A stretch of 64,000 bases of DNA, from contig NC_053121.1 of NCBI RefSeq assembly GCF_010015445.1, forward strand, positions 27,161,934 to 27,225,933. The letters are read 5' to 3'. Both the position numbers and the translations under genes were made by a program. How positions within the stretch are numbered: position 1 is the first letter of the stretch; the number at the start of each line of letters is the position of its first letter. Source of the DNA: Perca fluviatilis (lineage: Eukaryota; Chordata; Actinopteri; Perciformes; Percidae). This document shows positions 37,391-52,993 of the stretch, in pieces. The notes under the pieces were generated by a model that saw nothing but the letters and a program-made list of their open reading frames with translations, had not been told where the DNA came from and did not search any database.

Positions 37391-38510
37391 CCAAAGTGCT
37401 GGACTGTCCAAGTGACACCTTCCCATCCCAAGAGCAGCCCGCATGGCTAAAAACACATAAACCCCTAAACTGTTGAAGTTTTTCTGTTGGCAAAAAGATT
37501 TAAATTCTTGCTTCGTGTCAATGTAGGAACTTTTTAATTTTTTTTAAAAGCTGTGTTAATGCAAGAGAGATAATCTGCCCACAAAAACACTTCAGGTATC
37601 AAAAATTGCATATTTCTCTTGAGTCCTCTGTGTTGGTGTTACTGTAGATACCTTTGTAACATTTTTGATGCTAAAACCTCCGTTTGGATGATTCACAGCT
37701 CAATTCTTCATGTTCCATTCCACTGGCTTAGTCCGTGCTGCAAGATTTATATGACCCGAGTGAGGTCTTAAACATTTTTCACTGAAGATGAATGTATTGT
37801 TATTGGGCAGCTCACAATGTTTCTGTTCAATACTGACAATTTGTACCATTTTGATTTTTACAGAAAATTATTTCAGCAGAACTGAACTAGAGAGATCTCA
37901 AACATTGATCAAAACCAGCAGGTCACTCAGCAGCCATGTTTGTGTTCTCAAACTGTATTTCTCTCTTATGTTTATTTTTATGCAGGGTGAGCTAAAGTGC
38001 AATACCCTTACATCAGGTTGGCTCATTTCACATGAAGCAGTCGTTCATCACTGTAATTCTGGAGTAGCCCTCCAAGGTAGCAATGGTATCCGTTGTGGTA
38101 ACCGATCTGGACAGCGCTAATGTAGGTTGAAGATTGTTTCCATATGAGGCCTGTTTTCAAGCAGAGTCAGTTTGCTTGGGTCTAAAAACCAGATTACATT
38201 TCATAGTTTACTCTCTTCGAGCATGCAATGTGAAATAGTTAGTTAAATAGACAACTTTCGCACTACCAGTCATAACAACACATTCCACCTTTCACCTTGG
38301 CGGATAAATCAACAACAGGTTGCTGGGAATTCTCGAGACATTAAGTATGTTAAGATGAAAACTACCTGACTGATTTCTATCACTGGTTTGAATAATTTAG
38401 AATAAATCATGGAAAAAAGCAACCAACGAAATTCAAGGAAAGGGGGATATTTAAGTTGTAGATATAACTTGAAATGGAATAACATCTAATAGATGAGGAT
38501 CAGGCTAAGT
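37391..38510. other. Non-coding stretch, nothing recognised
   Basis: A 110-codon plus frame at 37788-38120 has no recognised domain and no exon context. Confidence 0.4.
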
Positions 38511-38640
38511 GCCCATATTATGCTCATTTTCAGGTTCATAATGCTCATTTTCAGGTTCAAACCGCTGCTAGCGGTTACCCACCTCGTTCTCCCTAATCTA
38601 CAAAATAAATTGTATAAAACTACTTACATGTCTCTCGTCT

Positions 38641-39247
38641 CAACCCGGTCTCACGGCAGTTCGTGTAAATGTCAACGTTATTCTTAATCTATTGATACGT
38701 GTTCACAGAGACGTTTTTCTTGTTTTTTACGTGTAAATATCACGTTATTTTCTCGGGGAAAGGACACCGGGAGGCGGCCGAAAAGGAAGCTCCATAAGCC
38801 GGGAGGCGCCCGCCAGGTGACCCGCTGGGGACGCGCCACAATAACGGGATGGCGGAGGTTGGGTTTAGGAAAAACATTACGGGGAAAGGGCGCCTTAAAC
38901 GCCAGGAGACGCGCCACAGTAACACGCGGGACTAAACACCACGAAGCTCCATAAGCCGGGAGGCGCCCGCAAGGCGGCCCGCTGGGGACGCACCACGATA
39001 ACGGGATGGCGGAGGTTGGGTTTAGGAAAAATCTTACGGGGAAAGGGCGCCTTAAACGCTTTCGGCTTTTTATATTACTCCCTACCATTTTCGTGCTGTG
39101 GCCACAAAATATGCTTCCCATTGAAAAACATTACTTCACATTTTTGTGTTGTCCACCACGTAAAAACCGACAAAAACGTCTCCGTGAACACGTATCAATA
39201 GATTAAAATAACGTCACATTTACACGAACTGCCATGAGACCGGGCTG
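38641..39247. mobile_element. hAT-like TIR element (607 bp) with internal direct repeat
   Basis: Inverted ends of about 75 bp: left CAACCCGGTCTCACGGCAGT, right the reverse complement of CAGCCCGGTCTCATGGCAGT, agreeing inward to the AGACGTTTTT block. CTCGTCT (7 bp) flanks both sides (38634-38640, 39248-39254). A GC-rich segment of 117 bp is present twice (38786-38902 and 38943-39059). The 145-codon minus frame across it has repeat-derived, low-information content and no transposase motif. Confidence 0.8.
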
Positions 39248-39429
39248 CTCGTCTGCAGGTATTCCACACAAAGTTGTAAGTGCACCCTCGTTTAGAAGAA
39301 GTCTCCCGGCTAATCCTGCCTTGTACTGACTGAAGTTGGAGAAACAGCTAGCTGACATGGTATTAGCTAAAGTGGTTAGTACACACCAAATGTTTCAGCC
39401 GATGAGGTAGACGGCCCCGATTTTGACCA

Positions 39430-40114
39430 TAGACAGTATATAAACTGGACCAACAGATCCCGTTGCTCTGGATGGAGACCAGTGAAGGATATTAGAAGCA
39501 CTTTTCCGGTGAGCACTGAGCGTTACTGCGCAGCCTCCAACTGAGAGAGACAACGTAAATGTGACGTGAGCAACCTGTCTGAAAGTTGTAAGTCTTCTGG
39601 TAGCTTTGCCAAGAGAAATCTAAATCATTCCGAATCTTGCAGAGACGGAGAGCGTAGGTATATGTAACCAACTAACATATACATACACACACATGGGCAC
39701 AGGCTAATTATTGCTAACTAAAATGCTAGTTAACATTAGTAATTAAACCTAAACAGCTCATGTAAGTCAAAACTGCCTGTGAAGCTTCTCCTGTACTATA
39801 CGGTAATTCCTCTACTATGCGACAGTAAGTCGCTTGGTTATGACACAATCGTTAGCCTATTTTTACAAAAACGTCTGCTACGGAGCCATAACGTGAGGTA
39901 CAAGGTAATGGAGCCTTTTATACATTGTCGTGTTTCTTTAGAAATAAACAATGGACAAATAGAGTCTTTAAACGCTTCAGATGTAAAGTTATTCGCTGTC
40001 AAAGTGACGTCAAAATGAATGGCAGTCAATGGAATGCTGACGGGAGGTGATCGCTTTGTAGCATCAAAATGGCGCCATAGGAGGTTTGAGTTCTGAAGCA
40101 AAGCTTACCCCCTT
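39430..40114 (+). mobile_element. Insertion flanked by an 11-bp duplication (685 bp)
   Basis: GATTTTGACCA occurs at 39419-39429 and again at 40115-40125, exactly where the family A sequence is broken. A duplication of this length suggests retroposition rather than a cut-and-paste element, though no poly(A) tail or reverse-transcriptase frame is seen. The segment starts TAGACAGTATATAAACTGG and ends AAAGCTTACCCCCTT, termini I associate with a common fish repeat. Confidence 0.65.
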
Positions 40115-40262
40115 GATTTTGACCAGCTCACCCGGAGACTGAAGTCAGGATACATTCAGAAACCTATAACTCACTCAAAATAGCATGGATGTTTGTTTTT
40201 TCAAGTTTGTATGCGTGTGGAAGCACAAGAGACACAAATTAACACCCCAAAATCCCAGAAAG

Positions 40263-40603
40263 AGTAAAAGTAAAGTATGTAAAGATTTTGGTCTGTTGGT
40301 TGGACCATACAAGACACTTGAAAACATAATATTGGGCTCTGGGAGATTGTTACAGGTATGTTTGACTATTCTCTGACATTTTATAGACCAAAAACGATTC
40401 ACAATTAATTGAAAAAGTTTGAAGAAATCATCTGAAATTAAAAATAAAATGCTTGTGAATGGTTAAAAGCTAAATTGTTAAAGCTTAACTGGATTGCTGG
40501 CATAATTGCATAAGAAAAAGGTGAAGTAGTGAGAATAGTTGAAAAAGTGGGAATGGTTTTAATTAGAATGAATTTCATTGAAATGTTGAATAATACCAAG
40601 CCA
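40263..40603. other. Non-coding stretch, nothing recognised
   Basis: Short AT-rich spacer between two repeat blocks. Confidence 0.4.
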
Positions 40604-40842
40604 GCGCAAAGTCATTGTTTCTGGGTAAGTGGACTACCAAATGCCGCTGCCCTGACTGAGATCTGCAGGGCTCAACGGCAGGCAGCCCGTGGGGCTTTGC
40701 GGCGCAAAGTCAGTTTCTGGGTTATTGGACAGGCAGCGGCCCGCCGAGCCCCGCGGAGCTCAGTCAGGGCATTCGCATTTGGTTGTCCAGAAACCCAGAA
40801 ACAGTGACTTTGCGCCGGCCGCAGAGCCCCGCGGGCTGCCGA
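40604..40842. repeat. GC-rich inverted repeat with internal direct copies
   Basis: The unit GCGCAAAGTCA.TGTTTCTGG, then ACCAAATGC, then CCCTGACTGAG, is present on the plus strand from about 40605 and on the minus strand from about 40822 down. A further partial plus copy (GCGCAAAGTCAGTTTCTGG) starts near 40702. The GGCAGCCCGNGGGGCTNTGC block is likewise found on both strands. The DNA could form a large stem. No coding role is supported. Confidence 0.75.
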
Positions 40843-41419
40843 TATCTCTGTGCCCGAGTAGCAGTGCTTCGGCTGTAGCCTACTTCCACCCAATATAGTC
40901 CCAAGTCAATAGGCCTATCTGCCTAGGAAATTGTCTATTTATTAATCTGCATTGCTATTTTTACTCGTTGTGAATACGCAGGCCACAAGAAGTAATTAGG
41001 TTTTGTTTTTGTTGTTGTTGGGGTCACTTTTACTCACGACATGCTAACGGCAACAAAGGATTCCATTCATTACGCTAAGCTAAGCTAGCTTCAGCGCCAC
41101 CGGACTAAGACAATCCATGCACTGAGACAAAAATGTTTGCCCACCTATATAAATATAGAGGAGACGGTGAATAATCCTATTTCAATCATGAGACTTCATT
41201 TCAGATATGTGATGATTTATTGTACATTTGCGTGAAATGTACAGTACAGTCTTTGGAGATTAGACTCCACCATCATTTAAAAGTTGTGAGGAACTTTTAA
41301 AAAGGGGTAGGGCCGAAATATGAACCCCCCGATGGAGCCCAGACACTGATGGTGGCATGAGCGGGAGAGCAACACCGAAGACCGCCGGGAGAGGCCGGCC
41401 GGAAGAGAGACCCAAGCCG
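40843..41419. other. Non-coding stretch before the long A tract
   Basis: No exon recognised. The last 110 bases are GC-rich and directly precede the A tract. They could be the 3' part of a retroposed transcript, but no target duplication was found. Confidence 0.4.
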
Positions 41420-44740
<3,321 letters not shown>

Positions 44741-44746
44741 TTTATT
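44741..44746 (-). terminator. Polyadenylation signal of smyd5
   Basis: AATAAA on the minus strand, 66 bases past the smyd5 stop codon. It implies a very short 3' untranslated region. No competing signal is closer. Confidence 0.6.
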
Positions 44747-44811
44747 CCTTAGGTTGCTTAGCGCGGTGGCAGGAAAGGGAACGGCTGAGAACAATATGGG
44801 GAAGTCTTTCA

Positions 44812-47800
44812 TCAGACATCTGTCATCTCATCTTCCATTTCATCCCCCTCGGTTTCACCTTCTGCCTCGCCTTCTTCTTCCTCTTCCTCCTCTGATGTCA
44901 CGTCCAGCTCATCCATCTGGGAGATGCACTTTGGACACGAGCAGACAAACAGGTAGTTCTCCCTGGGAAGAAAATGTTCCACAAGTCACATTGTTGCACA
45001 TCTGACAAGAGCTGAAATTAATCAGAAGCCTTTTACACGCTTCTGTTACTAAATCTGAGAGTTTAATACTCGTGGTTTTTTAAAGATAATTTTTGGGGCA
45101 TTTTAGGCCTTTATTTTTAAAAGGACAGCTGAAGACATGAAAGGGGAGAGAGAGGGGGAATGACATGCAGCAAAGGGATGCAGGTCGGAGTCGAACCCAC
45201 GGCCGCTGCATCAATGAGTAAACCTCTATATATGGGTGCTCGCTCTACCAGGTGGACTACCCAAGCGCAATTAATACTTTTAATCAGTGGGTGTGTTGTA
45301 ACATCTTTATATTAGGCATTCATTCACACCACCAACCTGGAGTGCAACAAGGCTGAGAGGTATCACAGGATGCTGTAAAAACTCTTGCAGAGTCTTGCAA
45401 AGTAAACTTTGCCGACTGAGTGTTGGAATGTAATTCAAAGAGGGATTGACGTTAAGTTGATCAATGAGGAGCGTAAGCATAGGAGTAGCCATCAGGCCCC
45501 TGGCATCTCTGCCGCATGACTCCCCATTATTGCCTGGAAAGGCTTTATATTGATCCAGATGGAATTCGTAACAGTATGTTCACTTCTAGTGAATCATCTG
45601 AGGGATTACAGATGCTTACCTCAGAATTTTGTGTCTGCTATGACGGCTTCGGTCCCGCTGACAGCAGTCCAAATAACTGATGCAGATCTCCTGAGAATTA
45701 CAAACAGTTGAACTGGCTGAAGAACCAGAATAGCCTTATAATGAAAAAATAATTTTCCAAGTTTTAATCCTGTGTCTTTGTGCTAATCATTCATCATCTC
45801 TTGCTATATGCCACATATGTGTATCAGAGTATTTTTACATCAAAATCCCTGTCTTTTCTCTTCCTGTAAAACAGTCTCAAATGTTTGATGACTTATCCTA
45901 GGCTAAACTCTAAGCCTGCCCACTTTTTAGCAGTCCAATCAAGTGCAAAGGATTTATTTTAAATCCCTTTTCTAACTGTCCATAGCTCAAATATTCTGTT
46001 TCACTGGGAAATATGTCACAGTACAGAAGCTAAAGACGCTCTAACTTCTGTTTGACTGGGACGTTAACAATTACAGTTTAGTACAATAAAACATGCTACT
46101 GGTATTTTTCAAATGGCAGAAATAATTAAGGTTTGTGTTTTTTTCCCCTCATGCAGGAAGTCGCTGTGTCCTTCCATCTTACTACTGGTGAAATCTTACA
46201 CAAAGCGCTCCTGTCTTAGCGAGCATTCAAAGGAGAGCTTTGCTGTGAAAGAAGCACTGCTGCTCTGACATTACTGTGCCATGCAGATGCAAGGCTTCTC
46301 AATCTTTCTGACAGCTTGACAAACCAATTCCAATCCTCAAAGTCTCAGCCTTCTAATACTGTCTGACAAGGGAGCACACAAAGCTAGAGAGGGATGTTCT
46401 GTCCCGTCTATCCCTGGCCAGAAATTATCACTCCAAACCCAGACGTGTGAGCTGACCTCTCCTGGGTTGATGTCACTAAGGGCACTGAGCTGAAGCAGGA
46501 AATTGTTGTCGGGGAAGGACGCCTCTGCGTTGGGCATGCAGCTGTGGTTACCTGCAGGGGGCGAGAAGACAAAAAAGAAAAGGGGTTATCAGATGGTCTC
46601 TTGACCAGAGTACCAGTCCCTTTGAACTGAATTGACAGCACTCATAACATGGAGATAATCTGCACTTACATGAGCTTTGAAGCAGAAAAAGTCCAGAACC
46701 CTCACAGTTTAGAAAGTCTCCCGTTTCTACAGAGAGAAGAGACAAATTATGCACATTTCTGGCCTTTGTTGAGATCTCAACACCGGTTACATAATCACAG
46801 TAATGGCATTGGGACAACACAGACAACAAATAATAAACACTCATACAATTGCAAATCTGTTCAATTGAGACGGAAATAATTGACTCCAAAAAAAATACTG
46901 CAAGACTGAGATAAAACTGTGACCTTTCTCAATGTCCTTGTATAGCTGGTCGATAAAAGAGTCCAATTGCTCCTTCTGCTGGGCAGGAAGCTCAAGTGCA
47001 TCACAGGCATGAACCCACCGACTCAAGGAGCTGAATTGAAAAATAGAGCACAAAGAGAGAGAAGTATTTGAGTCGAACTAAGATCCAGACCCGTCATAAG
47101 AACAGGACAAGAGAGGTTTACCTGGTACCAATGCCTTGTCCGTTGGTTCCCACAAGAGCGAACAGAGAGCGGAAACCCTCAGGGACAAACCACTGCAAAA
47201 CAATCACATCTTTACTGATCCATGCCGAAGAATCATCAATTTTATTTACTTTCACACTAAAGGTCAGAGTTCGGCGTCAGCTGCAGCATCTCGTGCTGTG
47301 TGTTCATTTTGCGGTTGCATCAGCATAAAAACATTATTCGGGATGTCACACCGAGTTCAATAACGTATCATCATATCTTAACATACATTTCTGTAACAAA
47401 CTGCCTGTGTGATAAAGGTTTCCTACAACACAATCAGCATGACACACGGGTAATTTCAGATGACATTTATATTGTAAGATTGATTTACAAAGCAACCCAA
47501 ATAAAAATCAGGGAACTAAACAGCTAAAAACTCATCACTGACTTGCTTTTATTAGCTGCCCACAGCAAAAAGGTCCACGATAACTTTTCTGGCCAAAAGT
47601 TAGATGAGGATATCGACACCACTCTCATGTCTGTGCAGTAAATGTGAAGTCACAGCCAGGCGACAGCTAGCTTAGCTTAGCATAAAGACTGTAAACACTG
47701 TAAAATGCTAGTATTTTCCCCCCCGTTTCCAGTCTTTATGCTAAGCTAAGCTAACAAACTGCTGGCTATAGAGTCATATTTAGCGTGTAAGAAAAGGTAT

Positions 47801-50800
47801 CAATGTTCTCATCCGACTCTCGGCAAAAAAGTGAATATGTGTATTTCCCTAAATGTCAAACTAGTCATATAATCAAGAAAATAATTATCTGATTAATTGA
47901 TGATGAAAAAAATTATTGTTAGTTGCAGCACTGGAGCTGTAAAGTATTTGGGAAGACATGAAAAAACAAGCAGTGGTTAGATTTAAACTATTCTTTCTTA
48001 CCCGACTCAGATGCTCATCATAAAGTGCTGATTTAAAAAGGCTGTGCAACAAGACCAGCTGCCCCTATAGAAACAATGTTAGACAGATAAAATAAAAAAA
48101 TTACATTTTACGTAACAGAAAACATACATCATAGATGGCCACAGTGGGAGTTAAACCTCAGGAGGGAGTAACACGGTCATGCTTTGCTTACTGAGCCATA
48201 AACAACTGCGATTAGCATAAGAGCAGAAATGCCAGACTTCATACATTTTGCACCTCAACAGTTTCATATTTCCAGGTGGAATAACATGATGGTAACTTAC
48301 TCTGAACTTCTCTCCCAGGAGCTTATGGGCGATCTCCTCTTCCTCATTACCTGTCCGGCTGCAGAAGTGCAAAAACAGCTTCTGCCAGGGTGCTTTGTCT
48401 TTGGCCTGGACAACATAAACAATAAATTTCAATAACAATCATTGTGTCACATTTAGTTATTATAGAGTATTCTATTGTTAGTATGCAGTTTCTTTGATAC
48501 AAATGAGTAATGTTTCAATGTTGGGCTGCAACTAACAATTATGTTCATGGTCGATTAATCTGTCGATTATTTTCTGAATTAATCGATTAGTTGGTTCGTC
48601 TATGAAATGCCAGAAAATAGTGAAACATTTTAATCAGTGTTTTTCAAAGCCCAAGATGACTTCCTCAAAATGTCTTGTTTTGTCCACAACTCAAAAATAG
48701 AGTTTACTGTCACAGACGAGTGAAGAAACTAGAAAATATTCACAATTAAGAAACTGGCATCAGACAATTTTTACTTTTTTCATTTAAAAAAAAAAAAAAA
48801 TGACTCAAACCGATTAAAACAATTATAAAAATAGTTGCCGATTATTTTAAAAGTTGACAACTAATCGGTTAATCAATGTGCCTTGTTTTTTGAAGGATAA
48901 TCAAAACTAAACTCCTAGTGGTGTCTACACCAAGACAGGAAGCCATTTGTAGCTTTTTACTTTGTGCTGTATTAATTCGAGCTTTCATTAACTTCTTTTA
49001 TTCTTGATTCACTGTGCCAAATTAAATCTAAAATAACAGATCAGCACCGTATAAAGTTGTCATGGGGAACTTGAAAGCAAACGGTTGCCTATTTACACAT
49101 CCTGCAGACACAGAGCAGCATTAGCATTCATTTGGAGTTATGTTTATGACCACCTAAAGAATGCAAGTAGAATATTCACCCTCCTTTTAGCTTTGTGTTG
49201 GTCTCCGTTAAATCCTGAGGGAAGTATCTGGCTCTTTACCTGCTAAATGTTCCACTATGTCCAACACTGTCTGTTGTTTGGTGCTGAGCAGGTAGTGTGC
49301 CGTGAGTTTTTTTTGTAAACCGCTGCCTGCTGCAGCTGGAAACAAGGTCGATGAGAGTGGCGAGAGTGAACCAAACCAGTAAAGTAATGGCTGTAAAAAC
49401 CAAAACAATGAGCTGAAAGGTGCTAAAACACTGTGGGGCTGAGGGGAACCGCAAAGTCTGTGAAAATTCCCCCTGGGTTCATCACTACAAGCAACACCTT
49501 TTTGTATCGTGCACATCTATTGTTTGTATAAAGACACTGAATCAAATAAATATTTGCAGCACATTATGTTTTGTTTACTGTCAGTCGTTTTAATTCCATG
49601 AGAGCAAAGTCTATTAAAAATGTCCTCTCACCAGCTTGTCACATTACAAAAATAATTCCCACATCCAGCTTTATTATTTAGGAGATCTGTATTAGTCAGG
49701 GCAAAGTTAATTTCAAGCTAGGTTTAACACCCATCCAAACATTAAGGGGTGTGGGTGATAAAAATCTAAATTACATGCAGCATATTATGTCTTTTTTTAC
49801 AACAAGGTGTTTGTATTGTGTATCTCATATGATTAGTACACACGCCAGAATGAATTGAACCCCCCACATTATTTATACTCAATGATTTAGGAGCTAAAAG
49901 TAATTAGAGACTCGCCTGTTTGACCACAGCTACCATTCTGGCCATGAGCATGATGCTGGAGGTCTCTGGGGGATAATGCATACTCCTGAAGAGAAGACAA
50001 ATCTTCATTGAGGTGAATGACAAAAAAAAAAAAAAAAAACAGAAAATCATTACAATGAAAATATCTGTGTGTCTGACCTCCATGCGTCTTTCAGCTTGTT
50101 GATGGGGTGGTCCGGATCGTCCTGGGAGGAACCCAAACACAGAACTCGATGGTACTGATCAGCTGCAGCTTGTCGACACTCGCTGCTACAGTACATCACC
50201 TGCAGAGAAGGAGAACTCTTTAGATCAATCAGAAAACACTGAAAACGACCAAAAAAAAAAAATAAATCATTTCAAGTGACAGATATTTAAAGTGTATTAA
50301 ACATACAATAAACTTTGGGTATGACTAGAAATACATTTCCGAAGAAAAGATAAAAATGTAAGCAATATTTTTTATTTTCTAAAGCTATCACAGTAAATAG
50401 ACACAATCTGGGACATATTTATCCATTTGTTAAAATGGAGTTAATAAAGCTTCCAACACGGAAAGTTGTACGATAATATAACATTAGCATTAATTGTCTT
50501 TATTTGTCTTTCGAGAGAACACAAGTAACGTAGCAACACACAGCCTCTCCACATACACACAATATATCCGTAAACATGTACAATTAAACTTCAGTAACAC
50601 AGAAGGATCCATGTACACACACCAAGATATTGCATATTCCCCCCAATAAACGGCAGTTATAGTTAAGGAAGAATGAGGGTCTTTATAATATTAATGTTTT
50701 ATATTTAAATCTCACCTACAGAAACAATTAAAATGTGTTATTCATTTTAATTGCATTTTCTTAAATTGTTTTATTTTGTGCATTTACTGCATTTGTTCTT

Positions 50801-52993
50801 TTAATTGCATTCATTAAATTGCTTTTAATTTTAATCTTAAATTTGTATTTTATTGCACTTTACATCTATTCATTTTATGACTTTTGTGAAGCACTCTGTA
50901 ATTGGCTTTTGAAAAAAAAGCTATATAAATATTGTTATTATTATTAGCTTCAGGAACCCAAATCGGATAATTTAAACTGTTTTCTAGTGGCCGACAGATA
51001 TGCAATACTGCAAGTACAAAGAAACCACCATGGGTAAACAGTTGTTTGAGTTTTTCACTTTGGTTATTTAAAAAAATAAACAAGACAGATTAGCTTACTG
51101 ATCCATAGTACCATACTGGCCTCTAAAAATCGATCAGGTAGTCATGTCGCACACCATCAACTCAGTGGAAGTTCTTCCCTGACCACAGCTGGCTTAAAAT
51201 CAATATGTTTCTTGTCTTATATTGATCTGAACACTTTTTCAGGGCATTTTTCCATCTGTAAGAAACATATGACAACTTCTACAGTTAAAACAACTTCAGT
51301 GGACTGGACTAACCTGGCATTGAGGGCAGGCTTGGTGCAGCTCTGGTCGAACACGGCAGAGCTCCGGGTGAGGAAGACTTAGTCCAGGGATGCCACTTAG
51401 TCTCCTGGCATTCTCTTCTGCAGTCTCCAGAGCACGTAAGCAGTACTCGCAGGCTAAAAAAAGGACACAGTGCAGCAGTAGAGCAGATGAGCGGAAGTAA
51501 AACATTATTGCAGAGTAGACCCTGTTGGTTTAAGATGTTTAAGCTTTATCCAAGATCAAACTCCTCAAACCATAATGTATCCAGTATTTGTCAAGTCTGA
51601 TAACACACATGCTTTTGTCGTCCCTGTGTGGACGGTCTACAATATACTGTTCTATATTATCAGAGTAACATAACATCAGAGTCATTCCTTCATAATTAAT
51701 GCAAGATGCAGTTAAAAAGTCCAGCAAGTAGCCCATGCCACATACCCGACTCCCTCCCCATGTCTTGTCTCTCCACACTGTCGGCTTTGGAATAAAGACA
51801 AATGCCAAAAAAAAAAAAACGTGTTGTGTGTATTTAACAGAATCGACATCTCACCTTTATATTTATACAAAGCATTCCACAGGAACTGGGCAGAGACCAG
51901 AGGCCGTTCAAAAAAAATGGTGTCTCCCTTCTTGATGCTCTTTTTGGCGAAGAGACCCTTACCCTGAAACATGATTAACAAAACATTACTGTTGCGACTG
52001 TTTGCACCAATCTTTCAAAAAGCACAGCAGCCTCGGCCTCTTTTACATGTAAACCCACTACAGCAGAATCTCTAAGGGTAATGGTAAGGTTGAAACTTTC
52101 TCTCAATTTCTCATGTTGTCATTGGCCTTTTGATCGGTATTTTTCAGATCATTACCACCAGAATATTTCCTTATAAATTATTGTTTGTGTTTTATTTTAC
52201 CCTCATAAATATTATTTCATTATATATCATATTTACAGGCTTTTAAGTGGAGGATTCCTGCGACCCTGCAGGGGAGAAGCTGGCATACATAATGAATACA
52301 TTTCTTATTAAGAAAAATTACACTAGACAGCACTGAGTGAAATAATGTGTCTCTTGTCTCCTAAAAAAGAGCCTGCTTTATTTCAATGGCAATGCCATGT
52401 TTATTGGTTTATGCTGAAATTTTGTGAGCTTAGTGTTAACCTCATACATCAATATTGTCATCAATATTAAGAGTAAGCAACGTTTATTTAATCAATTTTA
52501 AATAATATTTTAATTTTTAATTAAATTTGGTCAATGAAGTTATATTACTTAATCCATGCATATCGCACCACAACACGGTTTAATTTAATTAATATAATAA
52601 TAATAATTTAATGGTGTAAAATGGTGGATGTTGTGCATTAGCTTACTCACTTTTGGTTGACGTGAAAACACTAAACGTACAGACCAGTAGCTCACTGGTA
52701 GTTCTGGACACAGACAGATCTATAACGATCAGGTCCTGTCAGAAAACGTCCGGTCCAGATCCTGCAGTCCTGCCTGAGCCCAGCAGGCAGTGATCCGCAC
52801 TGACAGCCGACATGCGACTAACACAGCTCTGCTAAAGAGCCAAATAAAGCCACAGATCTGTCGAAATCTCTTTAGTCTGGCAAACGCCAAACCGCCTTAC
52901 CTTAATATTGTCTATAAATCGTACATCCACACAGGTGGACACTTTACCGGGGTCCACGCAGTAGGAAAACATGTCATCCAGGGGAGCAGCCAT
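44812..52993 (-). CDS. smyd5: SMYD5, SET and MYND domain protein lysine methyltransferase, 13 coding exons
   Basis: Complete gene. Coding exons, 5' to 3': 52993-52901, 51963-51855, 51453-51314, 50199-50078, 49985-49916, 48405-48301, 48064-48002, 47192-47122, 47030-46924, 46726-46670, 46551-46457, 45690-45620, 44962-44812. Together they make 417 codons plus stop, against 418 residues in human SMYD5. The start gives [12 protein letters not shown]. The SET domain opens with [14 protein letters not shown] (residue 32 on) and is split by a MYND-like zinc region with CxxC pairs near 69-72 and 110-113, C118, C122, H131 and C135. The cofactor-site motif NHSCMPNAE is at 314-322, [12 protein letters not shown] follows at about 343-354, and the post-SET CSCPKC is at 375-380. 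The C-terminus is a Glu-rich acidic tail, as in the family. SMYD5 is a lysine methyltransferase; histone H4K20, H3K36 and ribosomal protein targets have been reported. Intron 5 begins with GC instead of GT. Confidence 0.97.
45070..45272 (-). repeat. tRNA-derived SINE in smyd5 intron 12
   Basis: On the minus strand it begins with a tRNA-like head (GGGTAGTCCACCTGGTAGAG, A box) followed by an exact B box (GGTTCGACTCC). Then comes the body shared with 3951-4133 and an A-rich end. It is better preserved than the other copy and lies in the same orientation as smyd5. It is a retroposon, not a tRNA gene, because the anticodon arm cannot be folded normally. Confidence 0.8.
47656..47766. mobile_element. 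Short fold-back MITE in smyd5 intron 8/7 region
   Basis: Left arm CTTAGCTTAGCATAAAGACT is mirrored by AGTCTTTATGCTAAGCTAAG on the right, leaving a loop of about 28 bases. The arms extend outward imperfectly to CCAG/CTGG. It lies between exons 8 (47122-47192) and 7 (48002-48064) and looks like a common teleost fold-back repeat. Confidence 0.7.
47868..47934 (-). repeat. End fragment of AATCGATTAATC-type repeat
   Basis: ATAATCAAGAAAATAATTATC through ATTGTTAGTTGCAGCA is the reverse complement of the conserved terminus of the copy at 48523-48880. Only one end is present. Confidence 0.5.
48523..48880 (+). repeat. Dispersed AATCGATTAATC-type repeat in smyd5 intron 5
   Basis: The copy begins GGGCTGCAACTAACAATTAT, continues through GATTAATCTGTCGATTATTT, and ends ACAACTAATCGGTTAATCAA. 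This is one of the most frequent interspersed repeats of percomorph fish as I know them. No coding content is present, and the class (probably DNA transposon) is inferred. Confidence 0.6.
50878..50946. repeat. Dispersed repeat end in smyd5 intron 3
   Basis: TGTGAAGCACTCTGTAATTGG, then a CTATATAAATATTGTTATTA tail, is a characteristic terminus of a common teleost repeat. The window's last bases (63971-64000) look like the opposite strand of the same kind. Confidence 0.45.

Larger units (their letters stand above)
38511..40262. mobile_element. Family A element, copy 3, rearranged and twice interrupted
   Basis: The left end GCCCATATTATGCTCATTTT is in plus orientation, and so is the right part from about 40115 (GACCAGCTCACCCGGAGACT onward). 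The middle pieces (about 38565-38633 and 39255-39360) match family A in the opposite orientation, so the core is inverted relative to the ends. Separate elements occupy 38641-39247 and 39430-40114. The far right terminus is missing. Confidence 0.65.

Noticed and set aside
38684..39121. 145-codon minus-strand frame
   Set aside because: Lies wholly in a TIR element and repeats itself because of the 117-bp direct duplication. It has no transposase motif.
45070..45272. A tRNA gene suggested by exact A- and B-box promoter blocks
   Set aside because: The anticodon and acceptor stems cannot be formed, and the body continues into a SINE shared with 3951-4133.
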